This document shows, one piece after another, positions 32,817 through 43,795 of a DNA stretch of 64,000 bases. Source of the DNA: Rhineura floridana (taxonomy: Eukaryota > Chordata > Lepidosauria > Squamata > Rhineuridae); assembly GCF_030035675.1 (NCBI RefSeq), contig NC_084486.1:95563527-95627526 (forward strand), written 5' to 3'. The first letter of the stretch is position 1; every line of letters starts with the position of its first letter. Under the pieces are notes generated by a model. That model saw nothing but the letters and a program-made list of their open reading frames with translations, did not search any database and was not told where the DNA came from. The translations under genes and the position numbers were made by a program.

Positions 32817-33074
32817 TTGTTCACAACTACCCCCTTTTTAGGGAAGGTGATTGAGAGGGTTCTGGCGCAGCAATTGCAAGGACTCTTGGATGAAACAGAT
32901 TATCTTGACCCATCCCAATCAGAGTTCAGGCCTGGTTATGGGACTGAATCAGCCTTGGTTGCCTTGATGGATGACCTTTATCGGGACAAGGACAGGGGGA
33001 GTGCGACCCTGTTATTCTTACTTGATCTCTCAGCAGCTTTTGATACCATTGACCATGGTATCCTTCTGGGCTGA
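32817..33074 (+). pseudogene. L2 ORF2: RT fingers and first palm block
   Basis: The frame reads KVIERVLAQQLQGLLDETDY, then LDPSQSEFRPGYGTESALVA, DDLYRDKDRGSATLLFLLDL and SAAFDTIDHGILLG. The first catalytic Asp (LDLSAAFD) is present. Coding continues in other frames to the ILSPMLFKIYMKPLG region near 33220 and the DDTQLYFSVTSES box near 33300. Confidence 0.88.
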
Positions 33075-33470
33075 CTTGGTGAGATGGGCATTGGAGGCAC
33101 TGTTTCATAGTGGTTCCGATCCCATCTCCAGGGTCATTTTCAAATAATAGCATTGGACAATTGTCGTTTGGCCCCCTGGCAGTTGTACTGTGGGGTGCTG
33201 CAGGGTACCATCTTGTCCCCGATGCTGTTTAAAATCTATATGAAGCCCTTGGGAGTGGTCATCAGGAGATTTGGCGCAAGACTGTCAGCAGTGCACTGAT
33301 GATACCCAGCTCTATTTCTCTGTAACATCTGAATCAGGAAAGGTTGTGCAAATCCTGGACTGCTGCCTGGACTGAGTGGTGGGCTGGATGAGGGCCAATA
33401 AACTGAGTCTGAATCCTAGCAAGATGGAAGCACTGTGGGATGTGGTTCTTGAGTTTGGATCATTGTTCAA

Positions 33471-34019
33471 TTGCTTGCTTTGGATGGGGTTGTAGTCCCT
33501 CTGAAAGAGCAGATTTGTAGTCTGAGGGTGCTCCTGGATCCATCTTTGTCACTAGAGGTCCACATGACCTCAGTGGCTAGGAGTGCTTTTTACCAGTTTT
33601 GGCTGGTAAGACAGATGCAGTTGTTTCTGGACTGGGATAGCTTGACCACTGTTGTCCATGCACTTTTAACCTTCAGGCTGAATTAGTGTAATGCACTCTA
33701 TGTGGGTCTGCCTTTGAGGTTGATCCAGAAGCTGCAGCTAGTGCAAAATGTGGCAGCACAACTGCTCACTGGGGAAGGGTATTGGCAACATGTCACCCTG
33801 CTGCTGAAAGAATTGTACTGGCTGCCCATTAGCTACCAGGCTAAGTTCAAAGTTCTGATTTTGGTACATAGAGCCTTATACAGTTTGGGACTAGGATACA
33901 TGAAAGATCGTCTTACCCCTTATATATCCAGTCGATCACTATGCTCTGCAGGTGAGGGCCTCCTGCTAATACTCTGTGGAATTTCCTCCCAAATGATCTC
34001 CGCCATGCCCCCTCTATGA
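33471..34019 (+). pseudogene. L2 ORF2: thumb and C-terminal domain
   Basis: Two successive blocks read VVVPLKEQICSLRVLLDPSL, ARSAFYQFWLVRQMQLFLDW, then MGLPLRLIQKLQLVQNVAAQ, LLTGEGYWQHVTLLLKELYW and LILVHRALYSLGLGYMKDRL, in standard L2 order. The end of the second block runs into the nested L2 fragment. Confidence 0.85.
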
Positions 34020-34207
34020 TGAGCTTCCGCTGGGCCTTGAAAACCTGGCTCTTCAGGCAGGCTTTTGGAGTGGGTTAGGTTTTATTATCATTGTTTGAGA
34101 TTTTTTAATGATCTAATGTAATTTGTATGTTTTTATGTTGTACGTCGCCCAGAGTGGCTGGATAACCAGCCAGATGGGCGACTAATAAATTTAATAAATA
34201 AATAAAT
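33978..34207 (+). mobile_element. Short L2 3' end nested inside another L2
   Basis: The host L2 reads to GCCTCCTGCTAAT at about 33972 and resumes with CTTATCAGGAGGTCCATTCC at about 34211, as at 3710-3740 in the L2 of the same subfamily. Between them lies a C-terminal remnant (GCCTTGAAAACCTGGCTCTT) and a 3' end of a different subfamily (GTCGCCCAGAGTGGCTGGAT, then GATGGGCGACTAATAAATTT) finishing in AAATAAATAAAT. Confidence 0.75.
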
Positions 34208-34550
34208 AAATCTTATCAGGAGGTCCATTCCACCCAACATAGGAAGTGGACCTTTGCAATTCCCTCCCCTTAAAGATTAGACAGATGCCATCTCTTTTCT
34301 CTTTTCAGCATCTACTGAAGACCTTCCTCTTTCAACAAGCCTTTTAAGTAGAGACCTTATCCCAGTCTGCATCTGTGCTGGAATTGCTTTTTAACATGTT
34401 TTTAAAGCTTTTTTAAAAAAGATGTTTTTAAAGATGTTTTGCTTTAATATATTTTAAAGTCTGTTTGTATGACATTTTAGAGTATTTTTAGTATTTTTGT
34501 TTGCCACCCTCAGCTCCTACTGAGAGGAAGGGTGGAATACAAATAAATAA

Positions 34551-36577
34551 ATAAATGTCTTGAAAAAGTAAAAAAGTGGGAACTGGAAACCAGGGCTGTT
34601 GGTAATGGGAATTATAACCCAATGACATCTTGAGGGAACCAGGTTGGCGAAGGTTGCTTTAACCACTATGCCATATTGAGGTAAACACTCTTCAATCATC
34701 TCTTCATGATATTACTCCATTCAGGAGTAGAATAACTCAGCTGAGATCTTCAATGACATTTCCTCACTAATATCAGTAAGGATTCGTTGTAAGGTCAGGT
34801 CCTGGACAGTATGAATGAGAATGGTCTACCAAAGAGTTAACTCTGGTGTCACTGTCTTTTGGAGCAATGATGTCCCCAGATGGTGCACACAGAGAGCATT
34901 ATTTACTGAGGACACCAAGCAGGCAATTGTTCTTTGGGAGAATGTAATAAATCTTGTCACATTTCAGTGAGTCCATCACTGTTACTCACAGCTGCAATGA
35001 TGCTGAGCTCTGTTTATTCCTTCTCCTTGAATATTGATACTGTAAAGGAAGGCTTAGCTCTCTCTTCCCAGCCAAACCAGAAGGGCACTTGTGAGTTTTG
35101 AGCTTAATATTATCGCAGAAGCAAGTAGCTGATTGCAGGGACTAACACTGGATTTTGAAGCAGAGTCAGACCATGCAAACTCCCCATCTACACCCTCTTC
35201 CAATTCATGTGGCCTTCTGTAGGGTCAAGATGTCTAACAAACTGTAACAATGCACCTGGGTGTTAACCCTGTAGCATTTCAGTCATAAGGTCTTGTCAAA
35301 CTTGATATTGCAAGCGTGGCTCTGTTTCAATCTAACATATTCTCCGTGCCATCAACCCTCTCCCATTAAAGAGAAGGTGGCATTGGGAGGGGACCTGTGT
35401 ATTCTGGCCCAAGGAATTAAACACTCAACTTTCTTCATGTACTTGGTGTGACATTTTCAGCCCAGAGGAAATCCCCAGGGCCAGCCCTGCCATTAAGCAG
35501 AATGAAGTTGCTGCCTCAGGTGATGAATGCTGGGGGTGGGGAGGAACAACTGTGTGTGCCACATGGCTTATCCTGCACATTGTAAGCTAATCTACTGCGC
35601 TCAGCTGTGGTGGAGGATGCCATCCTGTTGCTGGGATTGAAGCAAGACTCAGCTACCAACTATACAGAATATCTTGTTGGCTTATTTACATGGAATGACA
35701 GTTACACCATCTTGTTCTTCACCTCAAGTAGCAAAAGCCCCTGGAAACAATCACTAAACCATGAGTGGGGGGATTTATCTTCACAAGATATTATCAGGTG
35801 ACTTCCCTTCATTTAGGAACTCCTCCATGATCCCACCGTTTTGCCATGAATAGGCTGTTCTTTAACGGCCTGAGCTGCCTATTTACTTTGGAATACTTCC
35901 CAGTGGTTTTGAAGGCTGTATCTCCTACCTGTGCCACTAGAACAAATGGACAAAGCTGGAAGCAAGTCAGCATGCAAATAAACAGGAAACACATCACAGA
36001 TGATGTGATACAAACATAAGTGTGTGTGTGTGTGTGGTTTTGTAGAGGATATTTTGTACATGCACACACCTCTAGAAAACCAAACTGCCTCCATGAAGGC
36101 AGGCTGACAGAGAGTCACATGCTTAAGGTATTGCTGCTAGGAAATGTCTGTTTCAAAGTCATTACTTTGTATCATTTGGTATGGAAATCACTCAGGTGAG
36201 GTGCTAATCAATTGCAAGACATTCACCCTTCCCTTATCTTCATGGCCCATCTGCACCTTTGAAGTGGTAAACTCAGCAAGTCTCAATTCTTTCATCTTAG
36301 AAGGGACTACCACCTGGAGAATCTTTTAGGCATATTAAGTGGATTCTAGCTTCAAAGGAAGTAGTCTCAGTTCACCTGACAATTGTTAACATTGGCTGAG
36401 GCAAAGAAATTAGCATTTTAAATTAGTTTTACCCCCTTGAAGTTGATTGGGTCACTGCCCCAGTGGCCACCGCCCCTCCTTCGCTCCTATCCCTTTGAAC
36501 AGAGACTGGGATACCTACATCAAGGAGTCTCAGATTACTTCCAGGGGAATACCTCTCCATCCAAGTACCTGAGTAAT
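34551..36577. other. No gene recognised; GT microsatellite
   Basis: This 2-kb stretch has no supported gene. A GT run lies at about 36019-36036. No repeat family was recognised. Confidence 0.45.
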
Positions 36578-36693
36578 CAGAGCTTGGAAAAGTTACTTTT
36601 TTGAACTACAGCTCCCATCAGCCTAATCCAGTGGCCATGTTGCCTAGGGCTGATGGGAGTTGTAGTTCAAAAAAGTAACTTTTCCAAGCTCTG
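36578..36693. mobile_element. hAT-type palindromic MITE (CAGAGCTTGG family), copy 2
   Basis: It has the same ends and arms as 4568-4683 (GAACTACAGCTCCCATCAGC and its inverse). The flanks CTGAGTAAT and CTGAGTAT match except for one base gained or lost, a decayed 8-bp target duplication. Confidence 0.87.
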
Positions 36694-37850
36694 CTGAGTA
36701 TAATTGTTGGGGGGGGGGGAGGTAGAAGGCAGCCAAATGGTGTGGGAGCATCTGATGTAACACCAATAAATGTAGACTTGATCAGTCCCCTTGGATGGGA
36801 GACCACTGAGCCTCATGTAAAAGCAGGCTAAAAAGAGAATAATAAATCGTTTTTTTTTTTAAAAAAGGAACAATAGGTCTGGCTTGTGCTAACATTTAGG
36901 AAAGCCTGTCTATAGAAGTTAGCCTTATTTTACCTTTTGATTTCCTTCTTTTTTAGTTGTCCGTATTTATTGATGCTTCCTATCTCTCTGTATGCTATCA
37001 ATAAACATGCTTCCTGAACATAAATGCTTTGGATTGTTGACAGTCTGTCAGTTCCAAAACCTCAGTTACATGACTAGCTGCTCAATGAGGAAAAGAAGGT
37101 TGAGTAAAAGGGAAGGCTGGAAAGCCCCTCTGTACTCAGAGAAATGGGAGGTGGCCTTGTACAGAAGTCCTCAAATCCTCTCCATAGGCAGCTGCTCCCT
37201 AGGGACAGATGACTGGGGTATATAGGAGCTGGTGGCAAATTTGGCAGCACCTCTGAGCCATAGTCCATGTTTTTATTTATTTATTGTATTTGGGGATGGA
37301 GTGAGTGATATTTTAATACTTTTTTTCCTACAGAGAAGTTGCTCTATAATGTCTGTAGAAATATTTCTGTAATTTCCACAGAGTTGAGAGAAACAGATTA
37401 TTTACTCCTATTTAATCAAAATACACAGGAAGAACATTTGAGTGGTATATAGGTTTTTTGTTGGTTAATACCAAGAAAATGGTAATGGAAATCACTGCAA
37501 AATTTCTGCTGGAGAGATTCAGAAAGAGATTTTGCCTATTAAGGTGTAGTTTGGTGGTTTCCCCCTCTTTTTCTTGTTCTATATATGTGTTTTCTACGTA
37601 CTCTATATTTTAATTTTGTTTTATGTTATAAATAGAGCTTTCTTCACATTTATCTAGTTTTTAATGAATCTGTGACTGTGTAATAAAATCTTGATTTGAT
37701 GTTCACATTTCTGTATTTCAAAGATGTATATGGCACATTTTAGGGCAAAACATTCCAAGGTGGCTCACAGCATAACCATAAGACTAACAGCACAGTAATC
37801 TGATGCATCTGACAAGGTGAGCCCAAGTCACCTATATTTTATGCCATAAT
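36694..37850. other. No gene recognised
   Basis: This 1.2-kb stretch has a poly-G run after the MITE (about 36710-36719) and a poly-T/A run at 36850-36866. No gene or named repeat was recognised. Confidence 0.4.
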
Positions 37851-38221
37851 TAGGGATGGTGGAGAAATTTGATTCACTTTGCATCAATCAAATTCACAAT
37901 TTCCAAAACAATATGAGAACTGAAACACAGCTGTCCTTCAAAATTTTGCAATGCAGTTCTCAAACCAAACAATATTTACAAAAATTCATTAATTAGGCAA
38001 AAATGTGCATTAAAAAGAATTTATTAGTGAGAATAACATACAATATGCTAGATTAGGAGAAATTGCTTGCAAAAATGTGTACATTAGTTAAAACTGCATA
38101 TAAATGTGTTTATTAGGAGAAACTCACACTAAAATGCTGAAGTTTTTTTTTTAAAAAAATCTCAAATGTGGAGAACTGAATTTAAGACTGGAAAAATAAG
38201 AAACTAACACATCCATCCGTA
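37851..38221 (+). repeat. A/T-rich TAGGGATGG-type repeat, copy 4, with probable 8-bp duplication
   Basis: It starts TAGGGATGGTGGAGAAATTT and ends ACATCCATCCGTA, roughly inverse. The flanks GCCATAAT (37843-37850) and ATCATAAT (38222-38229) agree at six of eight bases. The body shows AATATGAGAACTGAAACACA, GCAAAAATGTGTACATTAGT and GAACTGAATTTAAGACTGGA. The ends and duplication length suggest a non-autonomous hAT element. Confidence 0.7.
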
Positions 38222-39700
38222 ATCATAATACATCTGTTAGTCTTTAAAATGCCACAAGACTTGTTTTTGCTGCAAGAGGCTAACACAGCTACATTTCTGA
38301 AAAACATATAGCACAATAACCATCACACATAGGTATCAAAGACACATAACTTGGAACAGAACATGCAACACTGTGGAACAATGAAAGCACCAACATCCCC
38401 ACCCCGTTGCCTGTTTCTGTGACTGTGAATCATAGAATAGTAGAGTTGGAAGGGGCCTATAAGGCCATCGAGTCCAACCCCTTGCTCAATGCAGGAATCC
38501 AAATTAAAGCGTAACCAACATGTACCTGTCCATCCGCCTCATGAATGCCTCCAGTGTTGGAGAGCCCACCACCTCCCTAAGTAATTGGCTCCATTGTTGT
38601 ACTGCTGTAATAGTTAGAAAGTTTTTTCTGAAATCTGGCTTCCTGCAACTTGAGTCCATTATTCCGTGTCCTGCACTCTGGGATGACCAAGTGATCCTGG
38701 CCCTTCTCCAAAGGTGTGGCAACCTTTCAAGAACTTGAAGAGTGCTAGCATATCTCTCCTCAGTCTTCTGTTCTCAAGGCTAAACATGCACAGTTCTTTC
38801 AGTCTCTCCTCATAGGGCTTTTTTTCTCAGTCCTCTGATCATCCTTGTTGCCCTCCTCTGAACCCGTTTCAGTTTGTCTGCATCCTTCTTAAAGTGCGAT
38901 GTCCAGAACAGGATGCAGACTCAAGATGAGGCCTAACCAGTGCTGAACAGAGAACTAATACTTCACATGGGTTGGAAACTATACTTCTGTTAATGCATTT
39001 GACTTTTTTGCAGCCACATTGCACTATTGGCTCATATTCAGCTTGTGTTCAACTACAATCCCAAGATCCTTCTCACATGTAGTATTGCTGAGCCAAGTAT
39101 TCTCCATCTTATAACTGGGAATTTGGATTCTTTTTCCTAGGTGTAGAACTTTGCACTTATCCCTGTTAAATTTCATTCTATTGTTTTCAGCTCAATGCTC
39201 CAGCCTATCAAGATCCCTTTGCATTTTGTTTCTGTCTTCTAGGGTATTAGCTATTCCTCCCAGTTTTGTGTCATCTGCAAATTTGATAAGCATTTCCTGC
39301 ACCTCAACATCCAAGTCATTAATAACAATGTTGAAGAGCACTGGGCCCAGGACTGAGCCCTGCGGTACCCCGCTTGTTACTTCTCCCAGTTTGAGAAGGA
39401 ACCATTGATGAGCACACTTTGCTTATGATTCTGTAACCAGCTGTGGATCCACCTGATAGTTATTCCATCCAGCCCACATTTAGCTAGCTTGCTAATTAGA
39501 ATATCATGTGGCACTTTGTCAAAATCTTTGCTGAAGTTGAGATATATTATGTCCACAGCATTCCCACAGTCTACCAGGGAGGTTATCTGACCAAAAACTG
39601 AGATAAGATTAGTGTGGCAGAATTTGTTCTTGATAAATTCATGTTGGCTTCTACTAATAATTTAATTGTTTTCAAGATGCTTATAGATTAACCACCTTAT

Positions 39701-40249
39701 TGTTGCACGCCATCCCAATCTCCGAGCGGTGAGATTTACAGGGGTCCCTGCGCTCGCCCAGGGTTTGGTTTCCTTGGGAAGGAGATCAGCGGAGACTGTG
39801 GTGTCTTTGTAAAATATGGTTTATTTATTTACACACATTCCAACCTGAGCTTAGGATGGAGAGGTTCAAGGCATCAGCAGTCCAATATCCAGCTTTTCCA
39901 TCAGGGTTACAGGAAGCACCCCAAAGCCATGGTGTAGAGAGCCAGTCACTTTGCGTGCCTCCCATTCCCAGCCTTTCTCAGACACAACTCAAAAACACAA
40001 GCCTCTTCTCGGCTGGGGGGGGGGAGGCTCTCCTGAAGAGTTTCAATGAGAAAAGGATCTCCCTGGCCCATTCACCAGTTGATGGGCACCAGATAGACCC
40101 ATTAATCCACCTGGCCACTCTATTAGATTAACAAAAGAAACTCATCTGACCAGCAGAGTGAGTTTCTTACCCCCCAGGTGCAAGATTCCAAAGCAGAGGC
40201 TGGAAGGGGACTCAGAGAAATTATCCATCTCAACTCCTAATCCATAACA
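39701..40249 (-). repeat. LTR (3' LTR in element orientation)
   Basis: This 549-bp copy is preceded on the minus strand by a purine-rich tract. It is a near match to the other LTR along its whole length. Confidence 0.88.
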
Positions 40250-40833
40250 CTACCCCCTTCCCTGACAAAGGTCTGTCCCAGACCTAAAAACAAACAATTG
40301 AATAACAGCTTTTCCTACAAAGAAATAACAGATACAGGTTAGTAAGACATTGAAATATACATCATTAAAAGCATAGTCATATTACAGTCACATTTCCACA
40401 CAAGTACAAAAACAGTCCATTCCTTTACAGCATGTTTTCAAATAACTGCTCACTCTTTAGGCTTCCTCTTCTTTCATGGAGCTCCCAGTCACAGTTCTGC
40501 ATCTTAACCGCTTACCCAGACCTCATACTTGGCAGTGCCCAAGATAGTGAGTTCCCGGCGTGTTTAAAACAGATTACAGCCTCAGTACTGGAGCTCTTTT
40601 GTCCTGCTTTGTGCTACTGCAGCACAGCAGCCCTCAACCACATGCACATTTTCCCTTGCTCCCCCAAACAGGTGTACACAACCCCACAATCTAACAGACA
40701 CAAACAGTAAACCTTAAACATTAAAACCTTATTGCAAAAAGCCTATCAGCATAATTCCTAAAAAATCATTAAACAGCTCATATCCCCACAAGCATGCAAA
40801 CAGCACAAATCAGCAGCATTTTAAAAGGCAATA

Positions 40834-41358
40834 CAGTAGGGCCCCACTCATACGGCAGGTTAGGTTCCAGACCCCCGCCAGAAAGTGAAAACTGCTGAAA
40901 AGCGGATCAGCTGTAGCGCGGGGGTCTGGAACCTAACCCGCTGATCGCGCCAGAGGAGGAGAATATCAGATCTTCCCCTCCTCTGGTGCGATCAGCTGGA
41001 GTGTAGGAGTCTGACCGCCCCCAAGGAGAAGATCAGCTGTAGCACGCTACAGCTGATCTTCCCCTCCTCCAGCACGATTAGCTCGAGCAGGGGAGTCTGA
41101 TCGCACCAGAAGAGGAGAAGATCAGCTGTAGCATGCTACAGCTGATCTTCCCCTCCTCCAGCACGATTAGCTCGAGCAGGGGAGTCTGATCGCACCAGAA
41201 GAGAAGATCAGCTGTAGCATGCTACAGCTGATCTTCCCCTCCTCCGGCGCCATCAGCTAGAGTGTGGGGAGCTCCAGCCCCCCTCCAGCTGATTGCTCTG
41301 CTGGCGCAGTATTAGTGGAACGCCGAAAAGCGGGGCACTGAGAAGTGGGGCCCTACTG
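40834..41358. mobile_element. Tigger/pogo-like MITE with palindromic minisatellite, nested in the LTR element
   Basis: The left end CAGTAGGGCCCCACT and the right end AGTGGGGCCCTACTG are inverse copies, flanked by TA at 40832-40833 and 41359-41360. Next to the ends, ATACGGC and GCCGAAAAGCGG recall Tigger subterminal sequence. The middle is a tandem array (41028-41236). There is no transposase. It lies in the interior of the LTR element and so is younger than it. Confidence 0.88.
41028..41236. repeat. Tandem array of 34-bp palindromes, 86-89 bp period
   Basis: The palindrome GAAGATCAGCTGTAGCATGC... recurs at 41028-41061, 41117-41150 and 41203-41236. The last two are perfect 34-bp self-complements and the first differs only at its centre. 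They are separated by near-identical spacers (CTCCTCCAGCACGATTAGCT). Each unit could form a cruciform. Confidence 0.9.
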
Positions 41359-42015
41359 TACCAAAACCATTCCCACAGCAAATCAGTACACAGTCCCATA
41401 TACATAACCCCCAAACCATGCAGCTGCTCCCATGGTCCTTTGTCTTGGGGCTTCGTGGACTTCACAGTCCAAGCTGGTCCCTGCTGCTGCCTGCAGGGGC
41501 TTGGGACTCCTGTCCAGGAACAGATTTGTTTCCTCATCAGCATACGGCAGACCGTAGTCATTTTCCTCCCACTCTGCTCTGGGAAAAGTCTTTAAGCCAT
41601 TCCACTTCATCTCCTGCCCCAAACTCCAAATCAAAGTTCTGCCACAAGTCTTTGTCTGGGGGCATCTTCTTCAGGACTAGCTGGCCTAGCCCACCCAGGC
41701 TGGCAGAAAGAAATCTTTTCTGTTTTCCCTCATCATCTCCAGTGTGAATCATGAGACCAAACAGAGGCAGATCACCCCCCCCCAGTGTCTCTTGCCCTCC
41801 AAACTCACAGGATGCCTCTCACTGCAGGAATTTGCTCAGGGACTGCATTCATCATAGGAGCTGCATCCCACCTTTTAAGACCATTATGGGGCACCCAAGG
41901 GGCAAAGTCACTTGGGGATTTTATCTCACCCATCTCTCCAGGCACTGGGAGCTCCTCTCGGACTTGTACTTCCACCTCAGGCTTCTCCTCCTGCACTTTT
42001 TCTTGCACAGCCATT

Positions 42016-42723
42016 TCACCAGGAGCTGGCAGTTCCTCTTGCGCACACACCTCCAACTTTTCCTTCTGCACTCTGCACTTTCTCTTCCACAGCTGGCACA
42101 GACGGGGTGAAGAAATCTATCAACAGCTGCTCTTCCTTAGCCTCTAGTTCACCTTTCTCCAAGGCCTTTTCTTCCTGCTGCATTACTTCTTTAACAGCAG
42201 GCACACATCGAGCGGAGAAATCTATCTGCAGCATCTCTTCTCCAGCCTCTACCCCACTTTCTCCTGAGGCCTCTTCCTCTTCATTTTCCATCCTGTCCTC
42301 CTTCAAATATTGGGGCTTTACTTCCAGCTTTCTGGTGTCTTCCTCCCTGGCAGGCTTCTGGACAATCAAAGCCTCTTTTTCCTCCTCCGCTACTGACTGC
42401 AACTGCTTACAGTCCAAGCCCTCCAGCTGCCCATCCACTTTCTGGATCTCTTTAGCCACCCCAGTCTGGGTGCTCTGCAGCTGGACTCCTGGGTCACCCT
42501 TGACCCCTTGTAGCAGCTGATCAGGCAGGGCTCTCACTTCCCCACGTGGTCTCCCTTTCCTCTCCCAAGAAGCTACCAATGATCTCCCCCATTTGTTGCC
42601 AGTGCTCCTGTTCCTCCTGGTGCTCTCATTGCCTTTGCTGCTGGTCCCATTGCCTCTGCTGCTGGTCCTCTGCTGGAACATCAATCTCATCTGTTCCAGG
42701 AGAGTTGCTGTTTCTCTCTCCAT
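42016..42723 (-). CDS. Acidic 235-residue reading frame of the LTR element, function unknown
   Basis: It begins about 60 bp after the primer-binding site, where a Gag would start. The first 35 residues are Gln/Arg/Ser-rich (LLEQMRLMFQQRTSS). The rest is dominated by Glu and Lys (VAEEEKEALIVQKPAREEDT, MENEEEEASGESGVEAGEEM) with a twice-used LQIDFSARCVPAVKEV / LLIDFFTPSVPAVEEK motif. I see no zinc knuckle or protease motif. It may be a diverged Gag-like protein; that is only positional inference. Confidence 0.5.
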   Translation of the reverse strand: MERETATLLEQMRLMFQQRTSSRGNGTSSKGNESTRRNRSTGNKWGRSLVASWERKGRPRGEVRALPDQLLQGVKGDPGVQLQSTQTGVAKEIQKVDGQLEGLDCKQLQSVAEEEKEALIVQKPAREEDTRKLEVKPQYLKEDRMENEEEEASGESGVEAGEEMLQIDFSARCVPAVKEVMQQEEKALEKGELEAKEEQLLIDFFTPSVPAVEEKVQSAEGKVGGVCARGTASSW

Positions 42724-42785
42724 TTTAACTCAGGCACACCTTGCTCCCAATCCTTCCAGGAAACTCTATCCCACTCTGACACCCG

Positions 42786-43319
42786 TGTTGCACACCACCC
42801 CAATCTCCGAGTGGTGAGATTTCCAGGGGTCCCTGCGCTCGCTCAGGGTTTGGTTTCCTTGGGAAGAAGGTCAGTGGAGACTGTGGTGTCTTTATGAAAT
42901 ATGGTTTGTTTATTTACACACATTCCAACCTGAGCTTAGGATGGAGAGGTTCAAGGCATCAGCAGTCCAATACCCAGCTTTTCCATCAGGGTTACAGGAA
43001 GCACCCCAAAGCCATGGTGCAGAGAGCCAGTCTCTCTGCCTGCCTCTCATTCCCAGCCTTTCTCAGATACAACTCAAAACCACAAGCCTCTCCTCAGCCC
43101 AGGAGGGGGGGCTCTCTTGAAGAGTTTCAATGACAAAATGATCTCCAGTTGATGGGCACCTGATAGACCCATTAATCCACCTGGCCACTCTATTAGATTA
43201 ACAAAAGAAACTCATATGACCAGCAGAGAGAGTTTCTTACCCCCCAGGCGCAAGATTCCAAATCAGAGGCTGGAAGGGGACTCAGAGAAATTATCCATCT
43301 CAACTACAAATCCATAACA
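42786..43319 (-). repeat. LTR (5' LTR in element orientation)
   Basis: This 534-bp copy is followed on the minus strand by the tRNA-Leu-type primer-binding site. It shares the wording AATCTCCGAGTGGTGAGATT, ATATGGTTTGTTTATTTACA and TTAGATTAACAAAAGAAACT with the other LTR. Confidence 0.88.
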
Positions 43320-43795
43320 TTATAATATGCTCCAGAATTTTCCCAGGGATTGATGTTAGGCTGACTGGTCTATAGTTCCTCAGTTCCTCCTTTTTGCCCT
43401 TTTGATGATAGGGACAATATTAGCCCTATTCCAGTCATCTGACACTTCACCCATCCTCCACAATTTCACAAAGATAATAGACAGCGGTTCCGAGAGTTCT
43501 TCATCCAGTTCCTTCAGTACTTTAGGATGCAGTTAATAAGGCCCTGAAGATTTGAATTTGTTCAAAGTGATTAGGTATTCCATGACCAATTTCAAGCTGC
43601 AATCCTGCCCCTTCAACTTCATGTTTCCCAGGAGGGTCATCAACCCTCTTTTGGGGGAAGACTGAGCCAAAGCAGGAACTGAGCACTTCTGCCTTTTCTT
43701 TGTCATGTGTTATTATTTTGCCATTCTCACTGAGTAGCTGTACCACCATTTCTTTTCTCTGTCTTTTACTATGGACATACCTGAAGAAAGCTAAA

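Larger units (their letters stand above)
31450..34550 (+). mobile_element. L2 LINE with 5' region, internally deleted, with a nested L2 tail
   Basis: The 5' region at 31450-32050 includes CATAAAAGCCCAGCTGCCCT. ORF2 begins with the endonuclease N-terminus (32051-32413). The rest of the endonuclease is deleted between about 32500 and 32600. RT and C-terminal blocks follow (32817-34019), then a 3' UTR to 34550 ending AAATAAATAAATAAATG. A 5'-truncated L2 of another subfamily sits inside at about 33978-34207. It is the most complete L2 in the window but is not functional. Confidence 0.85.
39701..43319 (-). mobile_element. Non-autonomous LTR retroelement with two LTRs, fossil
   Basis: Two direct repeats, 39701-40249 and 42786-43319, start TGTTGCAC and end CCATAACA, with TTAT on both outer sides (4-bp target duplication). 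Beside the right LTR, a minus-strand primer-binding site (GGGTGTCAGAGTGGGAT, tRNA-Leu type) and, beside the left LTR, a purine tract (AGGGAAGGGGGTAG) set minus orientation. The interior of about 2 kb, not counting a nested Tigger-like element, has an acidic reading frame but no recognisable protease, RT or integrase. It could be ERV- or Gypsy-derived. The LTRs differ at roughly one base in twelve to fifteen by eye, so the copy is old and appears broken. Confidence 0.85.
38428..43795 (-). mobile_element. CR1 LINE, 5'-truncated, split by an LTR element
   Basis: On the minus strand CR1 sequence runs from about 43795 to 43320 and, after the LTR element, from 39700 to 38428. It ends with the CR1 3' motif (CCAACTCTACTATTCTATGA). 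The right piece encodes CFGSVFPQ and FFRYVHSKRQRKEMVVQLLS (in 43522-43869). The left piece encodes RT and C-terminal blocks with many stops. It is more decayed than the CR1 at 10853-13345, to which it is clearly related, so it is the older copy. Confidence 0.88.

Noticed and set aside
41028-41236. A CRISPR-like array (regular repeats and spacers)
   Set aside because: There are only three units, the spacers are nearly identical to each other, and the array lies inside a TA-flanked MITE in a vertebrate genome.
41912-42520. A 202-codon plus-strand Ser/Pro/Leu-rich frame
   Set aside because: It is antisense to the acidic frame of the LTR element (Glu codons read as Leu/Ser on the other strand) and has no start context or domain.
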